64,000 bases of DNA from Variovorax sp. J22P240 (GTDB lineage Bacteria; Pseudomonadota; Gammaproteobacteria; Burkholderiales; Burkholderiaceae_C), in NCBI RefSeq assembly GCF_030316855.1, contig NZ_JASZYR010000004.1, forward strand, positions 248,001-312,000, read 5' to 3'. Position 1 is the first letter of the stretch; the number at the start of each line of letters is the position of its first letter. Below, one piece after another: positions 8,610 to 17,768 of this stretch. The notes under the pieces were generated by a model. That model was given only the letters and a program-made list of their open reading frames with translations. It was not told where the DNA came from and searched no databases. The position numbers and the translations under genes were made by a program.

Positions 8610-9877
8610 CGCGCGCTGCGCTGCTTTCCCAGCGCCCCTCGGACCGGACCGTCGATCTCGTCTACTTCAACGCCGGCGGCGGCCATCGCGCCTCCGCACT
8701 GGCGCTCGAGGCGGCCATCCATCGTGCGGGTCTTCCGTGGGCGGTGCGGCTGGTCAACCTGCGCGAAGTGCTGGACCCGAAGGACAGCTTCCGCAAGTTG
8801 ACGGGCATGGATCCGGAAGACGTCTACAACAAGCGCCTGGCGCGTGGCTGGACGCTCGGCCTGGCGCAGGAACTCAAGCTCCTGCAGGGAATGCTCCGCT
8901 GGGGGCATTCGACGTTGCTGCGGCAATTGCAGCAACATTGGCTCGCGACCGAGCCCGACATGGTCGTGTCGCTGATCCCCAATTTCAACCGCGCGTTGTG
9001 CGAAGCGCTGGCTTCGACATTGCCCGGCGTTCCCTTCGTGACCGTGCTGACCGACCTGGCGGATCACCCGCCGAACTTCTGGATCGAGAAAGGCCTGGAC
9101 CAGCACTTCGTCTGCGGGAGCCCCAGGGCAGTGCAGCAGGCGCGCGAGGCCGGCTATTCGGACGATCGCATCCATGCGAGTTCCGGCATGCTCATCCGCT
9201 CCGCATTCCATGACGCGAAGCCGATCGATCGTGCCGCATCGCGAATTTCGACGGGCCTCGACCCCGATCGCCCGACCGGCATCGTGCTGTTCGGCGGGCA
9301 GGGCTCCAAGGCCATGCTCGGCATCGCGAAGCGACTGCCCGACACGCAACTCATCCTCGCTTGCGGCCACAACGCCAAGCTGGCTCACGTCCTGCGCGCG
9401 CTGCCGTCGCGAGCGCCGAGGCTGGTGCTGGAGTTCACGCCCGACATCGCCCGCTACATGCAACTGGCCGATTTCTTCATCGGCAAGCCCGGACCCGGCA
9501 GCCTCAGCGAGGCGGTGCAGATGCACTTGCCAGTGATCGTCGTTCGCAATCGCTGGACCCTGCCGCAAGAGCGCTACAACGCCCTATGGGTGCGCGAACA
9601 AGGTGTGGGGCTGGTCTGCGCAAGCTTTGCGAAGGTCGCGAAGGCGGTCGACGAACTGACCTTGCACCTGGAGCGCTATCGGGCCGCGACGCGCGGAATT
9701 CGCAACGAGGCGATCGTGGAACTGCCTCGCATTCTTCAGAGCATCCTCGAAGGTAGAACTTTAGAGTTACAACTCGGTTACACTCGCGCGTCCGGACGCC
9801 CCGCAGGGTCGTGGGAAAGCGGGACAACCGAGGAGAAGCTGTGGAGAAATCACCCTGGTACGTGGCGGCGGGCCTGA
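8606..9877 (+). CDS. MGDG-synthase/MurG-like glycosyltransferase
   Basis: 423-aa GT-B glycosyltransferase. The acceptor-side N-terminal motif GGGHRASA (about residue 24) is that of monogalactosyldiacylglycerol synthases, and the nucleotide-sugar motif GKPGPGSLSEAVQ is in the C-terminal half. It is translationally coupled to the LpxH-like phosphatase, so both probably act on one glycolipid at the inner membrane. The last 40 or so residues (from LEGRTLELQL) look unlike the family and run over a regulatory-looking DNA stretch and the start of the next small lipoprotein gene, so the functional end may lie earlier than the stop. Confidence 0.82.
   Translation: MTRAALLSQRPSDRTVDLVYFNAGGGHRASALALEAAIHRAGLPWAVRLVNLREVLDPKDSFRKLTGMDPEDVYNKRLARGWTLGLAQELKLLQGMLRWGHSTLLRQLQQHWLATEPDMVVSLIPNFNRALCEALASTLPGVPFVTVLTDLADHPPNFWIEKGLDQHFVCGSPRAVQQAREAGYSDDRIHASSGMLIRSAFHDAKPIDRAASRISTGLDPDRPTGIVLFGGQGSKAMLGIAKRLPDTQLILACGHNAKLAHVLRALPSRAPRLVLEFTPDIARYMQLADFFIGKPGPGSLSEAVQMHLPVIVVRNRWTLPQERYNALWVREQGVGLVCASFAKVAKAVDELTLHLERYRAATRGIRNEAIVELPRILQSILEGRTLELQLGYTRASGRPAGSWESGTTEEKLWRNHPGTWRRA
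9766..9786 (+). promoter_or_regulatory. Tandem GTTACA direct repeat upstream of small lipoprotein gene
   Basis: Two near-identical copies of GTTACA(A)CTCG lie head to tail, 11 bases apart start to start, 55 bases before the lipoprotein start. One-turn spacing is what a direct-repeat-binding regulator would use. The stretch is also more AT-rich than its surroundings. The binding protein is unknown. Confidence 0.3.
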
Positions 9878-10056
9878 CGGCAATGGCGGCATGCCTTCTC
9901 GGCTGCGATGGAAGCAGCAGGGAGGCTTCGATCATTACCGGCACCGGCGCCGCATCGGCGGCGCCCTCGGCCTCGTCATCCCCGGTCGTGGTCACGTGGC
10001 AGCCGCAAGACAAGCCGGCAGAGTTCCTTAGTGCCTGGCGGCGTCCCAAGGACTAG
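9841..10056 (+). CDS. Small lipoprotein of unknown function
   Basis: 71-aa product starting at GTG, preceded by a strong GAGGAG ribosome-binding site at about 9830. The N-terminus is a signal segment ending in the lipobox LLGC (Cys near residue 18); the mature part is Ser/Ala-rich and ends with PQDKPAEFLSAWRRPKD. It overlaps the last 37 bases of the glycosyltransferase frame and is followed by a hairpin terminator. I do not recognise a family. Confidence 0.6.
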   Translation: MEKSPWYVAAGLTAMAACLLGCDGSSREASIITGTGAASAAPSASSSPVVVTWQPQDKPAEFLSAWRRPKD

Positions 10057-10084
10057 CCGGCACTGAAGGTCCCAAAGCAAAAAA

Positions 10085-10109
10085 GCCTGCTATCGAAGTG
10101 ATAGCAGGC
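10085..10109. terminator. Bidirectional intrinsic terminator
   Basis: Ten-base perfect stem (GCCTGCTATC / GATAGCAGGC) with a five-base loop, flanked by A-run on the left and T-run on the right, so it can stop the lipoprotein transcript on the plus strand and the tRNA-Met transcript on the minus strand. Confidence 0.85.
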
Positions 10110-10119
10110 TTTTCTTGTT

Positions 10120-10196
10120 TGGTGGCTCTTCACGGACTCGAACCGCGGACCTGTGGATTATGATTCCATCGCTCTAACCGACTGAGCTAAAGAGCC
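10120..10196 (-). tRNA. tRNA-Met (CAU anticodon)
   Basis: 77 nt including an encoded CCA. The acceptor stem GGCTCTT/AAGAGCC, D-arm GCTC...GAGC, anticodon loop ATCATAA (anticodon CAT) and T-arm with GGTTCGAGT all fold. The overall form is that of elongator tRNA-Met; a tRNA-Ile2 (lysidine-modified CAU) cannot be fully excluded by eye but its usual identity bases fit less well. Confidence 0.93.
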
Positions 10197-10205
10197 GAGC
10201 CCGAG

Positions 10206-10234
10206 ATTATAGCAAGGCTCCAGGCCACTTTCAG
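10206..10234 (-). promoter_or_regulatory. Promoter of tRNA-Met
   Basis: On the minus strand a perfect -10 box TATAAT (10211-10206) lies 17 bases after a -35-like CTGAAA (10234-10229). The predicted start, near 10199, falls just before the tRNA 5' end at 10196, consistent with a short leader. Confidence 0.6.
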
Positions 10235-10345
10235 CTGCCCGTCGAAGTTTCTTGAACTGCAGGGTGCTCCGTCGTCCCGACGGAATGCACGTCACGCGGT
10301 CCGGACGGCGGTGCAAGCCGGGGAGCGTGAGGTCAAAATCGCTCG

Positions 10346-12214
10346 ATGCCCGCGCCCACCGCAATCCCCAGTTTCGACGGCACCTCGCCGGACGACGAGT
10401 TGATGCTCGCCTACGCCGGCGGGGAGGCTTCCGCCTTCGACGCGCTCTATGCTCGCAATGAATGCGCGCTCTATCGCTTCGTGCGGCGCCTGCTCGGAGT
10501 CCGCTTCTCGGGCGAAGTCGACGAGGTGTTCCAGGAAATCTGGATGCGGGTGAGCACCGGTCGCGACAGCTTTACGCCGCAGAGCTCTCCTTGGCGGATC
10601 TGGGCCTTCACCATCGCGCACAACCTCGCCATGGACAGGCTGCGGTTGAGTGGGCGCGAGGTCGCGTTCTACGCGCACGATGAAGACGGCGATGGCCTCG
10701 AGGCCGCGCAACTCTTCAGCCGTGGATTGCTCAGTGACGACGGCGGCGCGGCCAACGACCCCGCGCACCCATCGGAGGAGGAACTCGCCTTCTGGCGCGC
10801 CGCTGGCCGCCGGCTGCTGGCCTGCCTCGACGAATTGCCGAACGAACAGCGCGCAGCGTTCCTGCTCCACCACGAGGACGGCTTCACCGTCGAGACGCTG
10901 ACCGGCACGCTCGACGTCGGCGCCGAAACCGTTCGCAAGCGATTGCGCCCAGGCTTGAAGAAGCTGCGAAGCTGCATGGAGCGGTACTTGTCGATTCTGG
11001 AACAAGGCATCGGTCCATCGGAGGACAGCGAGGACGACCTGCGCGATGCGCGCTTGTGGCAGGCACTGGAATACGCTCCGGACCAGAACACGGCGCCTGA
11101 CTGGCGAATTCGCAAGGCGATCCTGAAAAGGGCGAGCGATGCCGTTGGCGCGGCTGATCCGGATGAGGCGGAAGCGGAGCTGGAACTGGCGGCGCGGCCA
11201 TGGTGGCGCATCGGCCCGGCGGGCGGCAAGCGCTCGCGCATGCCGTGGGCAGCAGCGTTGGTGACGTTGGTGATTGCGACGCTGGTGGCGCTGCTCTGGC
11301 AGGGCGAGCCGGTGGTCGCGCCGCAGCCCGATTCGCCGCAAGTTCCCGCGACGACGCCACAAGCAGGAGGCGCGAGCACGTCGCAGCGGCCGAGCCTGCC
11401 CGAGTCCGGCCTGCCTCGGGATTCGTCACCGGCCTCGTCGGCATCAACCATGCCTTTTGCGTCGTCGGAGCCACAGGCCCCACCTGCGCCGGAGCCGAAG
11501 CCTCCGGTCACCTCCGTCGCACCATCCCCCCCGCCATCGGCGAAGGCGCAGAAGCCGCCTCAGGCCATCGCGCCGCCGCCACCGTCGAGACGCGAAAGCG
11601 CGGACGCGGCGAAATCTGCGCAGCCTGTCGTGCCGGCCACGCCTTCGGCGAGTGTCTCGCCGCGTTTGACGCCGCAAGAGTCACCAAGCGCTCGCTCGAG
11701 CATGGGGGACGATGCGTCGCTGGCGCTACGTTCCGACACCGCGGCCCGGCCATCGGCACCCGCCGCGCCTGCAGGCGGCGCACCCAGCGTCGCACGCGCT
11801 GCGCCCCCGCCCTCCGTGCGCACGGAGGCCACCGACCCTCCGACCTTCGCGGCACTTTCCCAATGGAGCCGCATCACGATCACACGTCGCGGTGGAGAAA
11901 CCCGCACCCTCCAACGCGCCGAAGCGCGTGACCTGAATGCGTTGCTGGGTTCGGCCGCGATCTCTGCCGTCAGGGCGCAGCCGCTGTCCGGCACGCCCGA
12001 ATACCGGATCACGCTGGAGCGCGATCGCGAAGTGCTGGCGGTGTTCGAAGTCGCGCCGGCCCAGGTGCGCTGGCGTGAAGGAAAGACGCCGTCCGCTACC
12101 GGGGTGCCGTCGGCACCGGCGCTCGCGGCGCTGCGGGATGCGCTGCGGGATGCGGTGCAGGCGCCGTTGGCGAACCCCGTACCGGCCGCTGCAGCTCCGC
12201 CACAAAATCCCTAG
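10346..12214 (+). CDS. ECF sigma factor fused to a membrane-anchored anti-sigma-like region
   Basis: One uninterrupted 622-aa frame. Residues 25-105 are a sigma-70 region 2 (EVDEVFQEIWMRVS; WRIWAFTIAHNLAMDRLR) and residues 155-212 region 4 (LDELPNEQRAAFLLHHEDGF, then a helix-turn-helix). From about 226 the text changes to the style of a separate anti-sigma protein (DDLRDARLWQALEYAPDQ), followed by one transmembrane helix (about 300-318), a long Pro/Ala/Ser-rich periplasmic linker and a C-terminal globular part from about 505. In other genomes of the group I expect these to be two adjacent genes. The topology puts the sigma part in the cytoplasm. No internal start with a good ribosome-binding site is evident at the junction. 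Confidence 0.75.
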   Translation: MPAPTAIPSFDGTSPDDELMLAYAGGEASAFDALYARNECALYRFVRRLLGVRFSGEVDEVFQEIWMRVSTGRDSFTPQSSPWRIWAFTIAHNLAMDRLRLSGREVAFYAHDEDGDGLEAAQLFSRGLLSDDGGAANDPAHPSEEELAFWRAAGRRLLACLDELPNEQRAAFLLHHEDGFTVETLTGTLDVGAETVRKRLRPGLKKLRSCMERYLSILEQGIGPSEDSEDDLRDARLWQALEYAPDQNTAPDWRIRKAILKRASDAVGAADPDEAEAELELAARPWWRIGPAGGKRSRMPWAAALVTLVIATLVALLWQGEPVVAPQPDSPQVPATTPQAGGASTSQRPSLPESGLPRDSSPASSASTMPFASSEPQAPPAPEPKPPVTSVAPSPPPSAKAQKPPQAIAPPPPSRRESADAAKSAQPVVPATPSASVSPRLTPQESPSARSSMGDDASLALRSDTAARPSAPAAPAGGAPSVARAAPPPSVRTEATDPPTFAALSQWSRITITRRGGETRTLQRAEARDLNALLGSAAISAVRAQPLSGTPEYRITLERDREVLAVFEVAPAQVRWREGKTPSATGVPSAPALAALRDALRDAVQAPLANPVPAAAAPPQNP

Positions 12215-12231
12215 CGCCCGTGGGCGCCGCC

Positions 12232-13011
12232 TCACTGGTGCTTGAAGTCCGCGGCGCGCTTGTTCAGGAAGGCGTCCATGCCTTCCTTCTGGTCCGCCGT
12301 GGCAAACAGCGCGTGGAACAGCCGGCGCTCGAACATCACGCCGTCCGACAGGCCGCTTTCGAAGGCGCGGTTGACGGATTCCTTGGCCGCCATCACCGCG
12401 ATCTGCGAGAAGTTCGCGATCACGAGCGCGGCGCCCAGCGCTTCGTCGGCCAGCTTGTCGTAAGGCACGACGCGGCTGACCAGACCGGCGCGCTCGGCCT
12501 CGGTGGCATCCATCATGCGGGCGGTCAGGACCATGTCCATCGCCTTGGACTTGCCCACCGCGCGAGGCAGACGCTGCGTGCCGCCGGCACCGGGGATCAC
12601 GCCGATCTTGATCTCGGGCTGACCGAACTTGGCGTTGTCCGCCGCGATGATGAAGTCGCACATCATCGCGAGCTCGCAACCGCCGCCCAGCGCGAAGCCG
12701 CTCACGGCCGCGATCACCGGTTTGCGGATCTGGCGGATGGTTTCCCAGTTGCGCGTGATGAAGTCACCCTTGTAGGCGTCGAGAAAGCTGTACTTGGCCA
12801 TCGCCGCGATGTCGGCGCCTGCTGCGAACGCGCGCTCGCTGCCGGTGACGATGATGCAGCCGATGGCCGGGTCGGCGTCGAAAGCCTTCAGGGCGTGGCC
12901 CAGGTCGGTCATCAGCGCATCGTTCAGCGCGTTCAGCGCCTTGGGCCGGTTGAGCGTGACGATGCCGACCTTCTCGGCCTCGACGCGGACTTCGATGTTT
13001 TCGTAGCTCAT
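12232..13011 (-). CDS. Enoyl-CoA hydratase
   Basis: 259-aa crotonase-fold enzyme hydrating 2-enoyl-CoA in beta-oxidation. Oxyanion-hole residues (AFAAGADI and ALGGGCELA) and both catalytic glutamates ([11 protein letters not shown] and [15 protein letters not shown]) are present, which supports true hydratase activity rather than a divergent family member. It closes a minus-strand run after the M61 peptidase, 40 bp away, and may be co-transcribed with it. Confidence 0.93.
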   Translation of the reverse strand: MSYENIEVRVEAEKVGIVTLNRPKALNALNDALMTDLGHALKAFDADPAIGCIIVTGSERAFAAGADIAAMAKYSFLDAYKGDFITRNWETIRQIRKPVIAAVSGFALGGGCELAMMCDFIIAADNAKFGQPEIKIGVIPGAGGTQRLPRAVGKSKAMDMVLTARMMDATEAERAGLVSRVVPYDKLADEALGAALVIANFSQIAVMAAKESVNRAFESGLSDGVMFERRLFHALFATADQKEGMDAFLNKRAADFKHQ

Positions 13012-13051
13012 GCGTGTCTCCTTGATACGAACAATCCGTCGGCCGGCGTGG

Positions 13052-14845
13052 CTACGGCCGAGTCAGCCATTTCGCGAGTTTCGCCGGGTCCTGCGCGAAG
13101 AGGCGCCATGTCGTCACCCCGGCGGGCAGTGTCAGCGGCAGGCGCATCAGGCGGCGGTCTCGCGCGACCAGCGCGGTGGCTTTCTTCAGCGGTCCCAGGT
13201 AGAGCGCGAGATCGTCCAGCCGCGCGAGCCGCCAGCCCTGGACCGGCCGGCCCTTCGCCGCAGGCAGCTCGATGCCGATCCATTCGTCGTTCGCCGAGAA
13301 GCCTGCCTGTTCGGCCGCGCCACCGCGCAGTACCACCTTGACCTGCACGCTGCCGCCGGTCTCGGCCACGCGAAGGCCGAGTTCCTGTGCGCGCTGCGCC
13401 GGATCGTCGAGTGCAGCGACGCCGTGCGCGCGCAGCAGGTCGGACAGGGGCAGTTCATCGGTCGAATGAACCCAGCTGGTGATTTCCTTCGCGAAAGAAC
13501 GTCCGGCGATGGCCTCCAGTGCGGCGGCGAAGTCCGCCTCGGTGATGGGGCCGCCTTCGCTCTTCTTCCAGAGCAGCCGCATGACGTCGTCGAGCGAACC
13601 CTGACTTTCTGCGCGCAGGGTGAGATCGAAGCACATCGCGACAAGCGCGCCTTTCGTGTAGTAGCTCACCGTGGTGTTCGGTGTCTGCTCATCCTGGCGG
13701 TAATACTTGATCCAGGCGTCGAAGCTGGCTTCGGCCACCGATTGCACGAAGCGGCCCGGCGTCTGCTGCACCTGGTTGACGGTCTTGTTGACGAGCTTGA
13801 GGTAGGTCGCATCGTCGATGCGGCCGGCCCGCCGCAGCAGGAGGTCGTCGTAGTAGCTGGTAAAGCCTTCGAACAGCCAGAGCAACTGCGTGTAGTTCTC
13901 CTGCGCGTAGTCGTAGCGAGCGAACTCGGCGGGCCGCAACCGCTTCACGTTCCAGGTGTGGAAATACTCGTGGCTGATCAGGCCGAGCAGCGTGACGTAG
14001 CCATCCGTCTGCTTTCTGGCGCCGATCTGCGGCAGGTCGCGGCGCGTACAGATGAGCACGGTCGAATGACGATGCTCCAGCCCGCCGTAGCCATCGTCCA
14101 CGGCATTGAGCATGAACACATAGCGGTCGTGCGGCGGCTTGGGGCCGCTGCGCTTGCCGACCTTTTCGCCATGCCAGAAGCGCATCTGCTCTTCGCAGAT
14201 GGCGCGGGTGTCGGCGATCAGGCGTTCGCCGTCGAAGGACGCTGGCGCGCCCGCGATCACGAAGCGGTGCGGAACCCCGCAGGCCTCGAACTCCGCGCTC
14301 CAGAAGGCGCCCATCTCGACAGGGCTGTCGACCAGTTCGTCATAGCCGCTGGCGATGTAGCTGCCGAATCCGTGGCGGTCGACCTTCGTCGGCTTCAGCG
14401 CTGTTGCACATGACCAGCGGGTGCCATCCGCCGATGTCGGCGGCGCGAGCACCTCGAGCGCGTGCGGCGCATCGAGCTGGCCTTCGACCTGGAGGCACAG
14501 GCTGGTGCCGTTGAAGAAGCCCCGATCGGCGTCCAGCCAGGCGGTCCGCACCGAGTTGTCGTACGCGCAGACTTCGTAGCGCAGCACCAGCGGCTTGCCC
14601 GGCGTGCATTCGATCTGCCAGCTGCGCTTGTCGAGTTGCTCCGCCGCCAGCTTGCGCCGGCCCTGCGTCGCGCGCAGGTCCTGCAGGTTCTTCGAAAATT
14701 CGCGGACCAGGTAGCTGCCCGGAATCCACACCGGCAGCGCCACGCGCTGCAGCGCGACCGGCTGGTCGATGGTCAGAGTGACGGCGAAGAGATGTGCCTT
14801 GCGATCCGCGCACTCGACGCGGTAGTGAATGGCCGGCGCGGCCAT
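13052..14845 (-). CDS. M61 family glycyl aminopeptidase-like metallopeptidase
   Basis: 597 aa. Zinc motif HEYFH with the downstream [12 protein letters not shown] carrying the third ligand, an N-terminal beta domain (PGSYLVREF) and a C-terminal PDZ domain ([18 protein letters not shown]) match the M61 family. I start at ATG 14845, which overlaps the dsbC stop (TGATG); the frame continues open upstream through dsbC but that is a shadow. No signal peptide is evident, so it is likely cytoplasmic. Confidence 0.92.
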   Translation of the reverse strand: MAAPAIHYRVECADRKAHLFAVTLTIDQPVALQRVALPVWIPGSYLVREFSKNLQDLRATQGRRKLAAEQLDKRSWQIECTPGKPLVLRYEVCAYDNSVRTAWLDADRGFFNGTSLCLQVEGQLDAPHALEVLAPPTSADGTRWSCATALKPTKVDRHGFGSYIASGYDELVDSPVEMGAFWSAEFEACGVPHRFVIAGAPASFDGERLIADTRAICEEQMRFWHGEKVGKRSGPKPPHDRYVFMLNAVDDGYGGLEHRHSTVLICTRRDLPQIGARKQTDGYVTLLGLISHEYFHTWNVKRLRPAEFARYDYAQENYTQLLWLFEGFTSYYDDLLLRRAGRIDDATYLKLVNKTVNQVQQTPGRFVQSVAEASFDAWIKYYRQDEQTPNTTVSYYTKGALVAMCFDLTLRAESQGSLDDVMRLLWKKSEGGPITEADFAAALEAIAGRSFAKEITSWVHSTDELPLSDLLRAHGVAALDDPAQRAQELGLRVAETGGSVQVKVVLRGGAAEQAGFSANDEWIGIELPAAKGRPVQGWRLARLDDLALYLGPLKKATALVARDRRLMRLPLTLPAGVTTWRLFAQDPAKLAKWLTRP

Positions 14846-15567
14846 CAACTGCGAGCGGCGAGTTGTTTTTCGACCTGCGCCGCCGGCAGTGCTCCCGGAG
14901 CGCGCGAACCGTCGCTGAAGATCAGCGTGGGCGTGCCGGTGATGTTGTACCTCTGGCCGAACTCGCGATTGCGGGTGAGCGCGGTGGTATCGCACTCGCT
15001 GGCGTCCGGCGTGACGCCGCGCTGCATCCAGTCGTTCCAGGCCTTGGTCTTGTCCTTGGCGCACCAGATATTGCGCGCCTTGGCGACCGAATCTGGGCCA
15101 AGCACCGGGTACAGGAAGAGATGAATGGTGACGTTGTCGACCTTCGTCATGTCGCGCTCGAACTGCTTGCAGTAGCCGCAGTTCGGGTCGGCGAATACGG
15201 CCAGCTGACGCTTTCCGTTTCCGCGCACGATCTTGAATGCGTCCTTGACGGGCAGCTTGTTGAAGGCGACCTCGCTGAGCTTCTCGACCCGCTCTTCGGT
15301 GAGGTTCTTGCGCTCCTTCACGTCGATCAGGTTGCCTTGCAGCAGGTAGTTGCCCTGTTCGTCGGTGTAGAAGATCTCGAAGCCGTTGATGCGCACTTCA
15401 TAGATGCCCGGCATCGGCGACTTGGTGATCTCGTCGATCTTCGCGAACTGCGGGATGCGAGCGGCGAGGTTCTTTCGGATCTCGGCTTCGCCGGCGGTCG
15501 CGTTCAGGGCGTAGCCCAGCGTGAGAGCGGCCAGCGCGGCAAAAAGGGGGCGGGTAAGTTTCTTCAT
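14845..15567 (-). CDS. dsbC: Thiol:disulfide interchange protein DsbC
   Basis: 240-aa periplasmic disulfide isomerase. Signal peptide (MKKLTRPLFAALAAL to ATA), N-terminal dimerisation domain with GIYEVRINGFEIFYTDEQG, thioredoxin fold with the active site CGYC after FADPN, a second Cys pair (WCAKDK and SECD), and the cis-proline in TGTPTLIF. I take ATG 15567, since the signal peptide starts there. It is coupled to the M61 gene and preceded 17 bp upstream by the flavin hydroxylase gene. Confidence 0.95.
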   Translation of the reverse strand: MKKLTRPLFAALAALTLGYALNATAGEAEIRKNLAARIPQFAKIDEITKSPMPGIYEVRINGFEIFYTDEQGNYLLQGNLIDVKERKNLTEERVEKLSEVAFNKLPVKDAFKIVRGNGKRQLAVFADPNCGYCKQFERDMTKVDNVTIHLFLYPVLGPDSVAKARNIWCAKDKTKAWNDWMQRGVTPDASECDTTALTRNREFGQRYNITGTPTLIFSDGSRAPGALPAAQVEKQLAARS

Positions 15568-15584
15568 GGTGATATTCCCGGGAT

Positions 15585-16730
15585 TCATTGCAAGCCCATC
15601 GCCTGCCGGGCGATCCAGTTCTTGACGAGCCGCGTGCGGTCGAAGCCGCGCATGCCCCAGTTGCGCAGCGCCGGCAGGGGGTCGGCGCTGTGTGCGAAGA
15701 GTTGTTGCAGACCGTCGGTGGCCAGGCTCATCGACAGCACGTCGGTGCGGCGCGCCCGTTCGTAGCGTCGCAGCAGGCGCGCATCGCCGACGCTGCGCCA
15801 GTAGTCGCGCGACTTGATCACGTCGGCCAGGGCCGCGGCGTCGGCCAGGCCGAGATTCAGGCCTTGGCCGGCGAGCGGATGCACGGTGTGCGCCGCGTCA
15901 CCCGCCAGGGCCCAGGCGGAGCCGTCTGCGAAATGGCCCGTCCAGCGGTTGGCGATGGCACGCTGCAGCGGCCACGCGGCGCGCTCGCTGGTCAGCTTGA
16001 GGGCGCCGAACGCATGGTGGGTCGCCTCGGTCAGCGAGGTATTGAATTCTTCGGCGCTTTGCGCGAGGAGGGCGGGTGCGCGAAGTTGGTCGACTGACCA
16101 CACGAGTGCCATTGGGCGGTCGAGCTCGGCAGGTGCGTCCGCGGGACGATGGACGTCGCCGAGTGGCAACAGCGCCAGCACTTCGCCCTTGTCGTTGAAC
16201 CACTGGCGGGCCGTGCCGTCGTGCGGCGTCTCGGCTTCGACCCGCGCGGCGATTGCATGCTGCGGGTAGCGGGTGACTTCGTAGCTCACGCCCAGCGCTT
16301 CGCGGGTGGCACTCATGCGGCCTTCGCAGACCACGGTCAGCGGTGCCGGAACGGGGGCGGTCACGACTTCGATGCGAGGCTGGAAACGCACGGCGTCGCT
16401 CAATCGTTGTTCGAGGGCCGGCACGTCGACGATCCAGGCCAGGGCCTCGACCTTCTGCCGCGCGGCGTTGAACTGCACCCGGCCGCCTTCGTCGCCGTGC
16501 ACCAGCATTTCGCGCACCGGAGTCGCGTGCGCGGCATCAGGCCAGGCGCGCAGGGATTCGAGCAGCGTCCTGGAGGCGGCATTGAGCGCATAGGCCCGGA
16601 CGTCCTGCCCGTTCGACGCGCTGGCGGGCGCTACCAGCGCCACGCGCACGCGCTCGCGCGCCAGCAGCAGCGCCAGCGTGCGTCCGACGATGCCGGCGCC
16701 GCGAATGCAAACCTCGGGGGGAAGAGCCAT
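15585..16730 (-). CDS. UbiH/COQ6-family FAD-dependent monooxygenase
   Basis: 381-aa flavoprotein hydroxylase. N-terminal dinucleotide fold GAGIVGRTLALLLA, and the FAD ribityl-binding motif GDAAHTVHPLAGQGLNLG near residue 285. These features assign it to the ubiquinone-ring hydroxylases (UbiH/UbiF/UbiI group); which ring carbon it hydroxylates cannot be told. It is the first gene of the minus-strand run ubi-dsbC-M61-enoyl-CoA hydratase and is divergent from the MOSC gene. Confidence 0.88.
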   Translation of the reverse strand: MALPPEVCIRGAGIVGRTLALLLARERVRVALVAPASASNGQDVRAYALNAASRTLLESLRAWPDAAHATPVREMLVHGDEGGRVQFNAARQKVEALAWIVDVPALEQRLSDAVRFQPRIEVVTAPVPAPLTVVCEGRMSATREALGVSYEVTRYPQHAIAARVEAETPHDGTARQWFNDKGEVLALLPLGDVHRPADAPAELDRPMALVWSVDQLRAPALLAQSAEEFNTSLTEATHHAFGALKLTSERAAWPLQRAIANRWTGHFADGSAWALAGDAAHTVHPLAGQGLNLGLADAAALADVIKSRDYWRSVGDARLLRRYERARRTDVLSMSLATDGLQQLFAHSADPLPALRNWGMRGFDRTRLVKNWIARQAMGLQ

Positions 16731-16804
16731 CGCGGCATTGTAGGAGGAGCATTCGCCATCGGCGGCGTGCTGGACAATCGCGGTTCTTGAAAAGGAACCG
16801 ATCC

Positions 16805-17686
16805 GTGAATGCTCCCGTTTTCGACCTCGAGGCGACGATCGCGCGCCTGTTCGTCTACCCGATCAAATCCTGCGCCGGCGTCGAGGTGAACGAGACCTTG
16901 CTGATCGAAACCGGCCTGGAATTCGACCGCGCCTGGATGGTGGTCGACAGCGCTGGCGAATTCGTCACCCAGCGCGAACTGCCCCGTATGGCGCTGATCC
17001 GGCCGCTGCTCAAGCATTCCGAGATGATCCTGCGTGCGCCGGGCATGCTGGCGCTGCACATCGCCTTCGATCGCGTCGAGGAGCCGGTGCGCGTGCGCGT
17101 CTGGAAGGACGAGGTGGCCGCCTATGACATGGGCGACATTGCGGCGCAGTGGTTCAGCGACTTCCTTTCGGAGCCCGGACAGCCACGCCAACTCCGGCTG
17201 GTGCGCTTCGACCCCGAGCAGCAGCGCCTGTCGAGCCTGAAGTGGACCGGCGGCGTCGAAGCGCCGAACCAGTTTGCCGACGGGTATCCGCTGTTGGTGG
17301 CCAGCGAAGGTTCACTGGCCGAGCTCAATGCCAGACTGGTGGCGGCCGGCCATGGGGCCGTCGGAATCGAGCGCTTCAGGCCCAACGTGGTGCTCGCCGG
17401 CATCGAGGCGCATGACGAGGATCGCGTCGACACGCTGCACATCACGACCGCCGAAGGCGAGGTCAGCCTGCGACCGGTCAAGCCCTGCGTTCGCTGCCCT
17501 ATCCCCGACATCGACCCGGCGACCGGCACGAGCAGCCCCGAGGTCGGCGACATGCTGCGGACGTACCGGTCCGATCCGCGCGTCGACGGCGCCATCACCT
17601 TCGGGATGAACGCGATCGTGCTGAAGGGCGTCGAACATGCGCTCAGGGTGGGGCAACCCGTGGGCGCCAACCTGCGCTTCGAATGA
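16805..17686 (+). CDS. MOSC-domain protein (YcbX-like)
   Basis: 293 aa with an N-terminal beta-barrel domain (ARLFVYPIKSC) and a C-terminal MOSC domain containing the conserved cysteine block KPCVRCPIPDIDPATG. Members bind molybdenum cofactor and reduce N-hydroxylated compounds such as N-hydroxy base analogs. I choose the GTG at 16805 because it has an AAGGAA ribosome-binding site seven bases upstream; a TTG at 16787 sits before that site. There is no C-terminal 2Fe-2S domain, unlike Escherichia coli YcbX (369 aa). Confidence 0.87.
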   Translation: MNAPVFDLEATIARLFVYPIKSCAGVEVNETLLIETGLEFDRAWMVVDSAGEFVTQRELPRMALIRPLLKHSEMILRAPGMLALHIAFDRVEEPVRVRVWKDEVAAYDMGDIAAQWFSDFLSEPGQPRQLRLVRFDPEQQRLSSLKWTGGVEAPNQFADGYPLLVASEGSLAELNARLVAAGHGAVGIERFRPNVVLAGIEAHDEDRVDTLHITTAEGEVSLRPVKPCVRCPIPDIDPATGTSSPEVGDMLRTYRSDPRVDGAITFGMNAIVLKGVEHALRVGQPVGANLRFE

Positions 17687-17768
17687 CGCAGTAGCCCCGG
17701 AATCAGGGCGCGAAAGGCCGGGCGCCTAAAATCACCGGTTCCCCCCAAGATTTCTGAAAGCACCCGCC

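Noticed and set aside
17727..17732. TAAAAT box before ychF as a full promoter
   Set aside because: No -35-like hexamer at 16-18 bases, so it was only mentioned with the gene.
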